From Methanomicrobia archaeon LH_S13 (lineage in GTDB: Archaea; Halobacteriota; Syntropharchaeia; Alkanophagales; Methanospirareceae), in assembly GCA_023659785.1 (NCBI GenBank), contig JAGXOR010000027.1, positions 1 through 12,937 on the forward strand: DNA of 12,937 nucleotides, in the 5' to 3' direction. Position 1 is the first letter of the stretch. Each line of letters begins with the position of its first letter. The translations under genes were made by a program, and so were the position numbers. A model generated the notes under the pieces. The model was not told the DNA's origin and did not search any database. It saw only the letters and a program-made list of their open reading frames with translations. Shown here one piece after another: positions 7,213 through 12,937 of this stretch.

Positions 7213-7340
7213 ATCCCAATTCCTGAACTCTAAACAATTTCAAAATCCCAAATCCAAATTATCAAAACTCCGAAACTATTTCGTCTTCTCCAGTATAGCA
7301 CCAAAGATTTTCATTTGGATTTGTTTATTATTTATATGTT

Positions 7341-7362
7341 GACAAAATATGAACTTTTTGTC
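7341..7362 (+). terminator. Terminator-like hairpin after the thiolase
   Basis: GACAAAA (7341-7347) and TTTTGTC (7356-7362) form a perfect 7-bp stem with an 8-nt loop, followed by CATTTTTCTATT. It lies 130 bp after the thiolase stop and before the next promoter, a sensible place to end the thiolase transcript. The preceding 7213-7320 is AT-rich with degenerate AAATCC-type direct repeats and no gene that I can see. Confidence 0.35.
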
Positions 7363-7422
7363 CATTTTTCTATTATTTGATAGTATTAGAGGGGGGTGGG
7401 GTACCTGTGTCCACCACATCAA

Positions 7423-7438
7423 TAAAAGTTTATATACT
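7423..7438 (+). promoter_or_regulatory. Strong TATA/BRE promoter in the mevalonate gap
   Basis: AAAAGTTTATATACTA is close to the archaeal BRE plus TATA consensus. Transcription would start near 7460, far (about 310 nt) from the next start codon, but directly ahead of the foldable block at about 7510-7705. This argues for a separate RNA or a long structured leader. Confidence 0.55.
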
Positions 7439-7514
7439 AAAAAAATATAAATATAGTTAACTGAATATCTAATATGTGAACATTTAAGGAAAAGTGTGGA
7501 TAAAAGACCTTAAA

Positions 7515-7703
7515 TGCGATGCGGAAGGGGGAGACCACACCGCGATTATTGGCAAGCCGGCTTAAAAGAAGAGCCGAAGCACCAGTAGCCAATATCGTGA
7601 AGAAGAATGAGAAAAAGCAGTCCCAAAAGCTTTTGCGAAAGTAGAGGCGGACGGGATAGAGGGTGTAGGGTTACACCCAGTGCGATGCACAATTGATAGC
7701 ATC
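7515..7703 (+). ncRNA. Candidate structured RNA between thiolase and HMG-CoA synthase
   Basis: I do not recognise an RNA family. Several stems are visible. A 12-bp stem with one bulged T joins CGCGATTATTGGC (7541-7553) and GCCAATATCGTG (7588-7599), and encloses a hairpin CGGCT (7558-7562) / AGCCG (7572-7576). TCCC (7621-7624) pairs with GGGA (7653-7656) around CTTT-TGCG-AAAG (7630-7641). GGGTGTA (7661-7667) pairs perfectly with TACACCC (7672-7678) over a GGGT loop. GATGC occurs at 7518-7522 and 7684-7688, and either copy can pair with GCATC at 7699-7703, closing the whole domain or a local hairpin. No open frame of note spans it, it follows a good TATA box, and its composition is less AT-rich than its flanks. 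It could be a stand-alone RNA, a leader controlling HMG-CoA synthase, or a non-autonomous element. Confidence 0.45.
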
Positions 7704-7723
7704 ACACGAAGAGGTTTGAAACA

Positions 7724-7738
7724 AAATGTTTAAATCTC
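7724..7738 (+). promoter_or_regulatory. Probable promoter of the HMG-CoA synthase gene
   Basis: AAAATGTTTAAATCT resembles a BRE/TATA box about 35-45 nt ahead of the ATG at 7770. A start around 7762 would give a very short leader. No clear ribosome binding site precedes the ATG, which agrees with a near-leaderless transcript. Confidence 0.35.
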
Positions 7739-7769
7739 ATAACCTATTCAGAATATTGAGTAATTACAA

Positions 7770-9275
7770 ATGAGCGAACCAATAACAAGGAGGAAGCTCC
7801 TCGTTGATTATAGAATCCGAGCAGCGAAATGCGAGAACTGCGGTAGAGTTTACTTCCCGCCCAAGTCCTTCTGCAATGTAGAAGGAAGGAGAAGCAGGAT
7901 GCGAGAGGTAGACCACTACTACAAAAAAGGAACGCTCTTATCCTGCAATGTCATCCGCGGACCTACAAAAAAGTTCGCTTACCTAAAGTCCTTCCTATCC
8001 GGGATAATTCATTTCCAACGGGACAATCTGAAAGTCCCGGGCAGGATAACAGACTATGTCCCTCCACCAGAGGAGGTTGACGTTACGGAGTTCATCGGCA
8101 GAGAGGTGGTGCCGAGGTTTAGAAAAACCTACGCGGACGGAGCAAGCGGTCTCATTTACTACTCAAGCTTGAATTTTTCCTTTGAAGACGATTACTATCC
8201 CTTCCAAGAATACAAGCCAATCAAGCCCTCGGGAAGCAAAAAAGGAGGTAAACCAGGAATTGTTGGATACGGCGTGTACCTTCCAAGATTCAGGATAAAG
8301 AACGAAGCAAAGGGGGTGCTCGGTGTAGCGGAAAGGACTGTGCCCTTTGCTGATGAGGATACCACCACATTCAGTGTGGAGGCGGGTAAGAGGGCTCTCA
8401 TTCACTCAGCTATTGACAGTCGATACGTGAAGAAGTGCTTCGTCGGCTCCGAGTCAGCGCCCTACGCAGTCAATCCTTCCATGTCCACCGTTTCCCAGGT
8501 CCTCGAACTCGGCGAGAAATACGAGGATGGGTTCTTCTCTGGTGGTATTGACTCACAGTTTGCCTGTAAGGCGGCGACGGATTTGTTCGTTGATGCTGCC
8601 GCATTAGTAACGTATCCCACTTTCGGCGGCGAATACGTGATGGTCATAGGAGCAGACAACTCCCAGGCTGCCGCTGGCGACCCATTGGACTACACTATCG
8701 GAGCAGGTGGCGCAGCCTTCATCTTTGGCAAACGAGATGTCATCGCAACCCTAGACTGTTATGTTCCTTATACTTCTGACACGCCGGATTTCTATCGAAG
8801 GGATGGAGAGGCGTACCCCCAGCACGGTGGCAGATTCACCGGAGTACCAGCTTACTTCAAACATGTTGGAACCGCTATGAGAGCTGCCTTGAAGGCGTCT
8901 AATCTTACCCTAAAGGACATTCAATACGTTGTCAACCACTCTCCCAATGCTAAGTTTCCGTACCAGATAGCTGTGGAGGAAGGTTTTGATAGAGCACAGA
9001 TTGAGCCCGGGTTAGTGGTGAAGTACATAGGCAATCTCTATTCCGGTTCGTGTCCCACGGCTTTAGCCGCTGTTCTGGACATAGCAGAACCCGGGGATAA
9101 GATACTCATGACGAGTTACGGTTCCGGAGCAGGAAGTGACGCATACATCTTCACCGTTACGGATGGAATAGAGCACAAGAGGGAAAGAGCAATCACCGTG
9201 AAAGAGCAGATTGAAAATCCACACCGGCAATACGTTGACTACAACACCTACCGAAGATGGAAAGAAAGTAGTTAA
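7770..9275 (+). CDS. DUF35 zinc-ribbon/OB domain fused to HMG-CoA synthase
   Basis: Residues 1 to about 150 are a DUF35 domain: a rubredoxin-like ribbon (CENCGRVYFPPKSFC, Cys21, Cys24, Cys35) and an OB fold. Residues about 160-501 are a hydroxymethylglutaryl-CoA synthase, which joins acetyl-CoA and acetoacetyl-CoA to HMG-CoA. Expected catalytic residues are present: Glu228 (GSESAPYAV), Cys266 (SQFACKAAT) and His390 (VNHSPNAKF). Archaeal HMG-CoA synthase, thiolase and DUF35 usually form a complex of three separate chains; here the bridge protein and the synthase are one polypeptide joined by a Gly/Ser/Lys-rich linker (about 152-162). The fourth ribbon cysteine, normally three residues after Cys35, is replaced (CNVE), so metal binding may be weak or lost. 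The length of 501 equals the sum of both families. The thiolase lies upstream on the same strand. Confidence 0.9.
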   Translation: MSEPITRRKLLVDYRIRAAKCENCGRVYFPPKSFCNVEGRRSRMREVDHYYKKGTLLSCNVIRGPTKKFAYLKSFLSGIIHFQRDNLKVPGRITDYVPPPEEVDVTEFIGREVVPRFRKTYADGASGLIYYSSLNFSFEDDYYPFQEYKPIKPSGSKKGGKPGIVGYGVYLPRFRIKNEAKGVLGVAERTVPFADEDTTTFSVEAGKRALIHSAIDSRYVKKCFVGSESAPYAVNPSMSTVSQVLELGEKYEDGFFSGGIDSQFACKAATDLFVDAAALVTYPTFGGEYVMVIGADNSQAAAGDPLDYTIGAGGAAFIFGKRDVIATLDCYVPYTSDTPDFYRRDGEAYPQHGGRFTGVPAYFKHVGTAMRAALKASNLTLKDIQYVVNHSPNAKFPYQIAVEEGFDRAQIEPGLVVKYIGNLYSGSCPTALAAVLDIAEPGDKILMTSYGSGAGSDAYIFTVTDGIEHKRERAITVKEQIENPHRQYVDYNTYRRWKESS

Positions 9276-9309
9276 ATCTTGTAAAGTGGATAGATAGGTG
9301 GATAAAAGA

Positions 9310-10197
9310 ATGGGCGCAAAAGGACACGGAAAAGCAAGTGGTGCTGGGACAGTAATAAATGCAATAGCAACCTACAAAGGGTCTGCTTTTGGCATAGATT
9401 TATGGACGTATGCGGAAGTGGAGCTTGGTGATGATTTCAGAGGCATAGAGGGAGAGATAGAGTTGGAAGGAGAAAGGGAAACGGGTACTGATACAAGATT
9501 GATAGAGAGATGTGTGGAGTCGGTACTCAGGAAGTTCGATTTGCCCTTGCGTGGCTATGTGAAGACGAGAAGCGAGATACCGGTTGGAAGCGGATTGAAG
9601 AGCAGCAGTGCAGCGGCAAATGCGGCTATGGTTGCTACGCTGGATGCAATGGGAGAAAAACAGGAAGAGGGAATGGGTGCGCTGGATGCGATAAGAATAG
9701 GAGTGGATGCTGCTCTGGATGTTGGTGTGTCAATAACAGGAGCCTTTGACGATGCTTGTGCTTCTTTGCTCGGCGGGTTTGTAATAACGGACAATAAAAA
9801 GAGGGAGTTGATAAAGAGGGTGGAGAAGGATTTTGAGGTTCTCATTCTCGTTCCGAGGAAAAAGGCGTTTACTGTCCATACGGATGTAAAAAGGTCGAGA
9901 TTAATAGCACCCTGGGTGGATATTGCGTATGAATTGGCGTTAGAAGAGAGATTCGAAGAGGCAATGACGTTAAATAGTTTTTTATATTGTGCAGCGTTGA
10001 ATTTTGACCCTGAGCCGATGGTGAAGGCACTGGAATGTGGAATAAAAGGAGTGAGTTTATCTGGGACAGGACCTTCTTTTGTTGCTTTAGTAGATGAGGA
10101 AAAAGGGGAGAGATTGCATGAAACATGGGGTGAATTAGGGGTTGAAGAGAGGGTAATAAAAAGAAAGGTAAACAATCAGCCTTTGTTGTTGTTGTAA
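9310..10197 (+). CDS. aroK: Archaeal shikimate kinase (GHMP family)
   Basis: This enzyme phosphorylates shikimate in aromatic amino acid synthesis; archaea use a GHMP-superfamily kinase unrelated to bacterial AroK. The ATP-binding motif PVGSGLKSSSAAANAA, a second conserved block TGAFDDACAS and the C-terminal SGTGPSF are all present, in the right order and at normal spacing. GTVINAIATYKGSAFGID at the N-terminus is typical of the family. I choose ATG 9310 (295 residues) because GGTGGA sits 7 nt upstream; the in-frame GTG at 9298 is part of the same GGTGG and would add four residues. The C-terminus ends in a short run of leucines (QPLLLL). It is 13 bp ahead of grpE on the same strand and probably co-transcribed with it. 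Confidence 0.9.
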   Translation: MGAKGHGKASGAGTVINAIATYKGSAFGIDLWTYAEVELGDDFRGIEGEIELEGERETGTDTRLIERCVESVLRKFDLPLRGYVKTRSEIPVGSGLKSSSAAANAAMVATLDAMGEKQEEGMGALDAIRIGVDAALDVGVSITGAFDDACASLLGGFVITDNKKRELIKRVEKDFEVLILVPRKKAFTVHTDVKRSRLIAPWVDIAYELALEERFEEAMTLNSFLYCAALNFDPEPMVKALECGIKGVSLSGTGPSFVALVDEEKGERLHETWGELGVEERVIKRKVNNQPLLLL

Positions 10198-10210
10198 AAA
10201 GAAAGTTTGT

Positions 10211-10993
10211 ATGCGTAGGGATAGCAGCAGTGGGAATAGCAGAATAAAAGACTTTAGGGATGGGGTAGAGCGATTGTTAGACGAAGTCAGCATTTGTAGC
10301 AAGGAAGTAGAAGTAGAAATAGGCAAACTAACGGGTATGAAAGGCGAATTAAGCGGAATAGTGAAGGAGTTGGAAAGAAGAAAAAGGAAGTTAGAGAAAA
10401 AGGAGGGGCAAGAGTTAAGCGATGAAGATCTGGAGGAGATAGGAGATGCCGTTGAGATTCTGGAAAGGGAGACGGAGGCTAAGAAAGGGGAAACAGAGGG
10501 AATATTGAAGGGAAAGGAGAAGGAGAAGGAGGAAGAAGCCGAGAAATATCTGACTGATTTAACATATTTGAAGGCGGAATTCGAGAACTATAAGCGCAGA
10601 GTAGAAAAAGACAAACGCGATTTTGCTGATTATCTCCTCGAAGGTGCTATAGCGGAATTATTACCTATCGAGGACAATTTAGAAGTTGCAATAGAGCACG
10701 CAAAAGAGAATAAGAATAAGAATAAGCACTCGAAAGGTCTGCTAAAGGGAGTGGAAATGACATTGAAGCAGTTCAAAGACATTTTAGGGCGCGAAGGCGT
10801 CACGGAGATAAAAGCGGAGGGTGAGCAATTCGACCCCTTTAGACATGAGGTCGTTTCAAAGGAAGTGAGCGAAGGTCATGCAGAGAACACGGTGATAGAA
10901 GTGGTTAGAAAAGGGTATTTGTTTCACGAAAAGGTTATAAGACCCGCGATGGTGAAGATAGCAGCGATAAGAGAAGAAGAGGAGAAGGGGTGA
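10211..10993 (+). CDS. grpE: GrpE, DnaK nucleotide exchange factor with long N-terminal coiled coil
   Basis: GrpE releases ADP from DnaK. The family core is residues about 106-258: the dimer helix (YLKAEFENYKRRVEKDKRD), FDPFRHEVV in the beta domain and the signature GYLFHEKVIRPAMVKIA. Ordinary GrpE has about 170-200 residues. Here 105 extra residues precede the core, dominated by Lys/Glu heptad-like sequence (ELERRKRKLEKKEGQE, KGKEKEKEEEAEKY) and probably an extended coiled coil. An internal Met43 could give a shorter product, but no start has a convincing ribosome binding site. In methanogen-related archaea grpE normally sits with dnaK and dnaJ; here it lies between aroK and mfnA, with neither partner in the window. 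The protein is cytoplasmic. Confidence 0.87.
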   Translation: MRRDSSSGNSRIKDFRDGVERLLDEVSICSKEVEVEIGKLTGMKGELSGIVKELERRKRKLEKKEGQELSDEDLEEIGDAVEILERETEAKKGETEGILKGKEKEKEEEAEKYLTDLTYLKAEFENYKRRVEKDKRDFADYLLEGAIAELLPIEDNLEVAIEHAKENKNKNKHSKGLLKGVEMTLKQFKDILGREGVTEIKAEGEQFDPFRHEVVSKEVSEGHAENTVIEVVRKGYLFHEKVIRPAMVKIAAIREEEEKG

Positions 10994-11019
10994 ACTGATA
11001 AAGAAAAACATCAGGAATA

Positions 11020-11036
11020 TTTTACCAAAGGTAAAA
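11020..11036. repeat. Perfect 17-nt palindrome upstream of mfnA
   Basis: TTTTACC and GGTAAAA (11020-11026 and 11030-11036) are exact reverse complements separated by AAA, followed by more A residues. It stands between the grpE stop and mfnA, about 65 bp before the likely mfnA start. It could be an operator for a dimeric regulator or a weak hairpin terminator for grpE; sequence alone does not decide. Confidence 0.4.
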
Positions 11037-11099
11037 AAAGTTGTGTGTAAATAAGTGTCTCAAATAGAAGGAAGTTATACTTTTCATAATACAACAAAA

Positions 11100-12239
11100 A
11101 TGGAAGAGCGAGGTATGGAAATAGAAGCAGTAAAGAAGTTGCTTCAGGATAAGAAACGTAAGGATATGGCATACGAGAAAATATTGACTTCGATGTGCAC
11201 GTATCCGCATGAAATAGCGGCGTATGCACACGAGATGTTCTTAGAAGCGAATTTAGGCGATTCGGGACTATTCTTAGGTGCAAAAGAGATGGAGGAAGAA
11301 GCAGTACGGATGATAGGGGAACTGCTGGGAAACGAGAACGCCTTTGGGTATATATCCACGGGTGGAACGGAATCGAACATACAGGCGATACACGCAATAA
11401 GGAACAGGAAAAGGAGGGACGGGCTGAAAGCGATGAACGTAATCGTGCCAGAAACGGCTCATTTCTCGTTTGACAAAATCGGGGACCTGTTGAGCATAGA
11501 AGTACGTAAAGCGGCTCTGGACGACGAATTGAGAGTAGACGTGAAGTCCGTAGAGGAACTGATAGACGACAAAACGATATGCATGGTGGGCATAGCGGGG
11601 ACGACGGAATTTGGGCAGATAGACCCGATAGAGGAGCTTGCAGGTATTGCAAAGGACAGAGACATCTTCTTGCACGTGGATGCCGCGTTTGGCGGTTTCG
11701 TAATCCCGTTTTTACAAGAACAAAAATACGCCTTTGACTTCTCAGTAGAAGACGTATCGTCAATTTCGATAGACCCGCATAAGATGGGAATGAGCACGAT
11801 TCCTGCCGGATGCATTCTGTTTCGTGACGAATCGTATTTAAGCGAGCTGGCGGTGCTCACACCCTATCTGACGACCGGGGAGCAGTGTTCGTTGTTAGGC
11901 ACGAGAAGCGGTGCATCCGTAGCAGCTACTTATGCCGTCCTCAAGTATTTCGGTAGAGAAGGTATGAAGAAGATAGTAAGCGAATGTATGGAGCTAACAA
12001 GGACATTGGTGCAAGGTGCGAAGGCGATAGGGGTTTCTCCGGTGATAGAGCCCGTTATGAACGTGGTAACATTGAGTCTTCCGGCAGCCGAGGTGGATAG
12101 GGTAGCGAATGCGTTAGAAGCGAAAGGATGGCGCGTTTCCGTAACAAGGGTGCCAAAGGCGCTTCGATTGGTGATAATGCCGCATGTGAAGGAGGAGACG
12201 GTGAAGGCGTTTTTGGATGATTTGGAGGCTGTAAGGTAG
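11100..12239 (+). CDS. mfnA: L-tyrosine/L-aspartate decarboxylase MfnA
   Basis: MfnA is a PLP-dependent group II decarboxylase making tyramine for methanofuran, or beta-alanine for CoA in archaea that use aspartate. Motifs (numbered from an in-frame GTG at 11055): SMCTYPHE (46-53), STGGTESN (101-108), HVDAAFGG (207-214, with the PLP-ring Asp209) and SIDPHKMGM (238-246, with Lys243 forming the Schiff base). I place the start at ATG 11100 because family members begin with a MxERG-like segment, and the residues before it are not conserved; this gives 379 residues. No strong ribosome binding site precedes it. Substrate preference cannot be read from sequence, but mptD nearby favours a C1-carrier role. 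The 62-106 bp leader contains the palindrome at 11020. Confidence 0.9.
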   Translation: MEERGMEIEAVKKLLQDKKRKDMAYEKILTSMCTYPHEIAAYAHEMFLEANLGDSGLFLGAKEMEEEAVRMIGELLGNENAFGYISTGGTESNIQAIHAIRNRKRRDGLKAMNVIVPETAHFSFDKIGDLLSIEVRKAALDDELRVDVKSVEELIDDKTICMVGIAGTTEFGQIDPIEELAGIAKDRDIFLHVDAAFGGFVIPFLQEQKYAFDFSVEDVSSISIDPHKMGMSTIPAGCILFRDESYLSELAVLTPYLTTGEQCSLLGTRSGASVAATYAVLKYFGREGMKKIVSECMELTRTLVQGAKAIGVSPVIEPVMNVVTLSLPAAEVDRVANALEAKGWRVSVTRVPKALRLVIMPHVKEETVKAFLDDLEAVR

Positions 12240-12251
12240 CTATATATAGTC
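12236..12251 (+). promoter_or_regulatory. TATA box for the YjbQ-family gene
   Basis: GTAGCTATATATAGTC overlaps the mfnA stop codon and is a good TATA box about 45 nt before the ATG at 12292. A transcript starting near 12268 would contain the ribosome binding site, so this gene can be expressed apart from mfnA. Confidence 0.5.
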
Positions 12252-12277
12252 ATTCCGAAAATTATTAATTATTAAAA

Positions 12278-12283
12278 GGTGAG
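12278..12283 (+). promoter_or_regulatory. Strong ribosome binding site of the YjbQ-family gene
   Basis: GGTGAG, complementary to the archaeal 16S rRNA 3' end, lies 8 nt before the ATG at 12292 and fixes that start. It is the clearest ribosome binding site in the window. Confidence 0.6.
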
Positions 12284-12291
12284 AGAGAAAA

Positions 12292-12708
12292 ATGAGTGTT
12301 ATAACGAAGGAATTGCATTTCGATACAAAAGGTGAGGTGGAAATTATAGATATAACAGAGAAGGTGAACAACAAGCTACGAGAATCAGCCATTGAGGATG
12401 GTACGGTAACTATCTTTGTGCCAGGTTCGACGGGAGCGGTGACGACTATTGAATACGAGCCCGGTCTGCTGCATGATTTACCCAATGCACTGGAGAGGTT
12501 GTTCCCAAAGGGACTGGACTATGAGCATGAACTCAGATGGCACGATGGGAATGGGCATTCGCATGTAAGAGCATCTTTTTTTGGTCCCTCATTAACCGTG
12601 CCTTTCGGAAATAAAAAGATGTTTTTAGGAACGTGGCAGCAGGTCGTGTTCGTCGAGTTGGACAATAAGAGAAGGTCGAGAGGAATTATACTTCAGATAT
12701 TGGGATAA
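12292..12708 (+). CDS. YjbQ/UPF0047 family protein
   Basis: This 138-residue protein belongs to the small, very widespread UPF0047 family, annotated in part as secondary thiamine-phosphate synthase because some members give that activity in bacteria; the physiological role is unsettled. Family hallmarks are the N-terminal strand with ITEKVNNKL, GTVTIFVPGSTGAVTTIEYEP (38-58, shown in part by VPGSTGAVTTIEYEP), a histidine-rich central part (HDGNGHSHVRAS, His83, His87, His89) that binds a metal or phosphate, and the conserved TWQQVVFVELD (114-124). Length and ends are normal. It has its own promoter and ribosome binding site. Its last 16 bp overlap a minus-strand reading frame, and a hairpin sits across its stop codon. 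Confidence 0.85.
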   Translation: MSVITKELHFDTKGEVEIIDITEKVNNKLRESAIEDGTVTIFVPGSTGAVTTIEYEPGLLHDLPNALERLFPKGLDYEHELRWHDGNGHSHVRASFFGPSLTVPFGNKKMFLGTWQQVVFVELDNKRRSRGIILQILG

Positions 12709-12878
12709 AGTACAACGGTTTTGTATCCCATGAATTCCGCCGCAGTCATAAGCTTTTTATTCTCTTCTTTTGCTGTGTTCCACACCTTTTCCGTCCTTTG
12801 CCTGAACTTCCTGTCCCTTGGCAAATGGTGGTCATGAACTACTCCTAGTGCAGCGTTTCCAAAATAATACGGCAACAT
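12693..12878 (-). pseudogene. Remnant resembling the C-terminus of UPF0282 metallo-beta-lactamase-fold proteins
   Basis: A 61-codon frame contains VVHDHHLPRD (residues 14-23), then RKFRQRTEKVW and TAAEFMGY, which recall the C-terminal VDHHLLRD ... TAAE-G pattern of UPF0282, an archaeal metallo-hydrolase family of about 300 residues. Nearly all of the protein is missing: a stop codon (TAA) lies directly upstream in frame, and the first residues MLPYYFGN are not obviously homologous. It therefore looks like a leftover tail rather than a working gene. It overlaps the end of the YjbQ-family gene by 16 bp on the opposite strand. Recognition is from memory of the motif, so moderate confidence only. 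Confidence 0.45.
12701..12730. terminator. Hairpin across the YjbQ-family stop codon
   Basis: TGGGA (12701-12705) pairs with TCCCA (12726-12730) and TACAA (12711-12715) with TTGTA (12721-12725), leaving a 5-nt bulge and a CGGTT loop. It lies at the tail-to-tail boundary of the plus-strand gene and the minus-strand remnant and may help end transcription. No long U-tract follows. Confidence 0.3.
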
Positions 12879-12890
12879 TTATATAGGGGT
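12877..12890 (+). promoter_or_regulatory. Promoter of a gene leaving the window
   Basis: ACATTTATATAGGG fits a TATA box centred near 12883. About 25 nt downstream is ATG 12909, so the transcript could be leaderless. Confidence 0.4.
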
Positions 12891-12908
12891 GGTTCCATAC
12901 CTGATTTT

Positions 12909-12937
12909 ATGCCATTCGTTAGCAAGAGGCCAAAATT
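12909..12937 (+). CDS. Possible start of a gene cut by the window end
   Basis: ATG at 12909 opens a frame reading MPFVSKRPK to the window edge, placed at leaderless distance from the TATA box at 12877-12890. Nine codons are too few to name a product. Confidence 0.3.

Noticed and set aside
7213..7323. Inverted 11-mers CAAATCCAAAT (7249-7259) and ATTTGGATTTG (7313-7323) as ends of a small insertion element
   Set aside because: They lie only about 55 bp apart in AT-rich sequence with repeated AAATCC words, and no target duplication is visible; chance from low complexity is more likely.
7515..7703. Group II intron or RNase P RNA as the identity of the structured block
   Set aside because: No domain V-like hairpin, reverse transcriptase or intron boundary is visible, and the conserved RNase P core strings are missing.
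9555..10175. A 206-codon minus-strand frame opposite the shikimate kinase
   Set aside because: It is a shadow of the purine-rich kinase gene: Ser/Pro/Phe-rich, no recognisable motif, while the plus strand has all GHMP signatures.
11011..11763. A 250-codon minus-strand frame opposite mfnA
   Set aside because: Arg/Leu/Ser/Pro-rich shadow without motifs; MfnA on the plus strand is complete with its PLP lysine.
1..12937. CRISPR array
   Set aside because: No regularly spaced direct repeats of 24-40 bp were seen anywhere in the window.

Overview
The window comes from a euryarchaeon of the methanogen/ANME type. It carries sn-glycerol-1-phosphate dehydrogenase (archaeal lipid backbone), the archaeal GHMP-type shikimate kinase, the archaeal dihydroneopterin aldolase MptD (methanopterin pathway), the tyrosine/aspartate decarboxylase MfnA (methanofuran or CoA pathway) and an RPA-associated OB-fold protein. 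It also shows GGTG-type Shine-Dalgarno sites, TATA boxes and a tRNA without an encoded CCA. An ANME-1/Methanophagales or Syntrophoarchaeia-like genome is my best guess, but the sequence alone does not fix it.

Left part (1-2790) is accessory and decaying. A PLD-nuclease/SNF2-helicase fusion loses its last helicase motifs where an IS200/IS605-family tnpB element begins. That TnpB is itself shrunken: three in-frame deletions remove most of the RuvC core and the zinc finger, while the left-end hairpin and the right-end/omegaRNA-like structure persist.

Middle-left (2792-4655, plus strand) is an overlapping pair: an RPA-associated protein and egsA (G1P dehydrogenase). Converging on it from the right is a minus-strand unit: mptD, then sppA (ATGA overlap), then tRNA-Leu(UAG).

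Middle (5962-9275, plus) is the entry to the mevalonate pathway. A thiolase is followed by a 557-bp gap and then a DUF35-HMG-CoA synthase fusion. The gap is not empty: it has a terminator-like hairpin, a strong TATA box and about 200 nt of highly foldable sequence that looks like an undescribed structured RNA, then a second promoter in front of the HMG-CoA synthase.

Right part (9310-12708, plus) holds shikimate kinase, a GrpE with a long extra N-terminal coiled coil and no DnaK/DnaJ beside it, MfnA, and a YjbQ/UPF0047 protein with its own TATA box and strong ribosome binding site. The last 230 bp contain a minus-strand remnant resembling the C-terminus of UPF0282 and a promoter for a plus-strand gene that leaves the window.

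The genes most worth a second look are the miniaturised tnpB element and the structured RNA between the two mevalonate genes.
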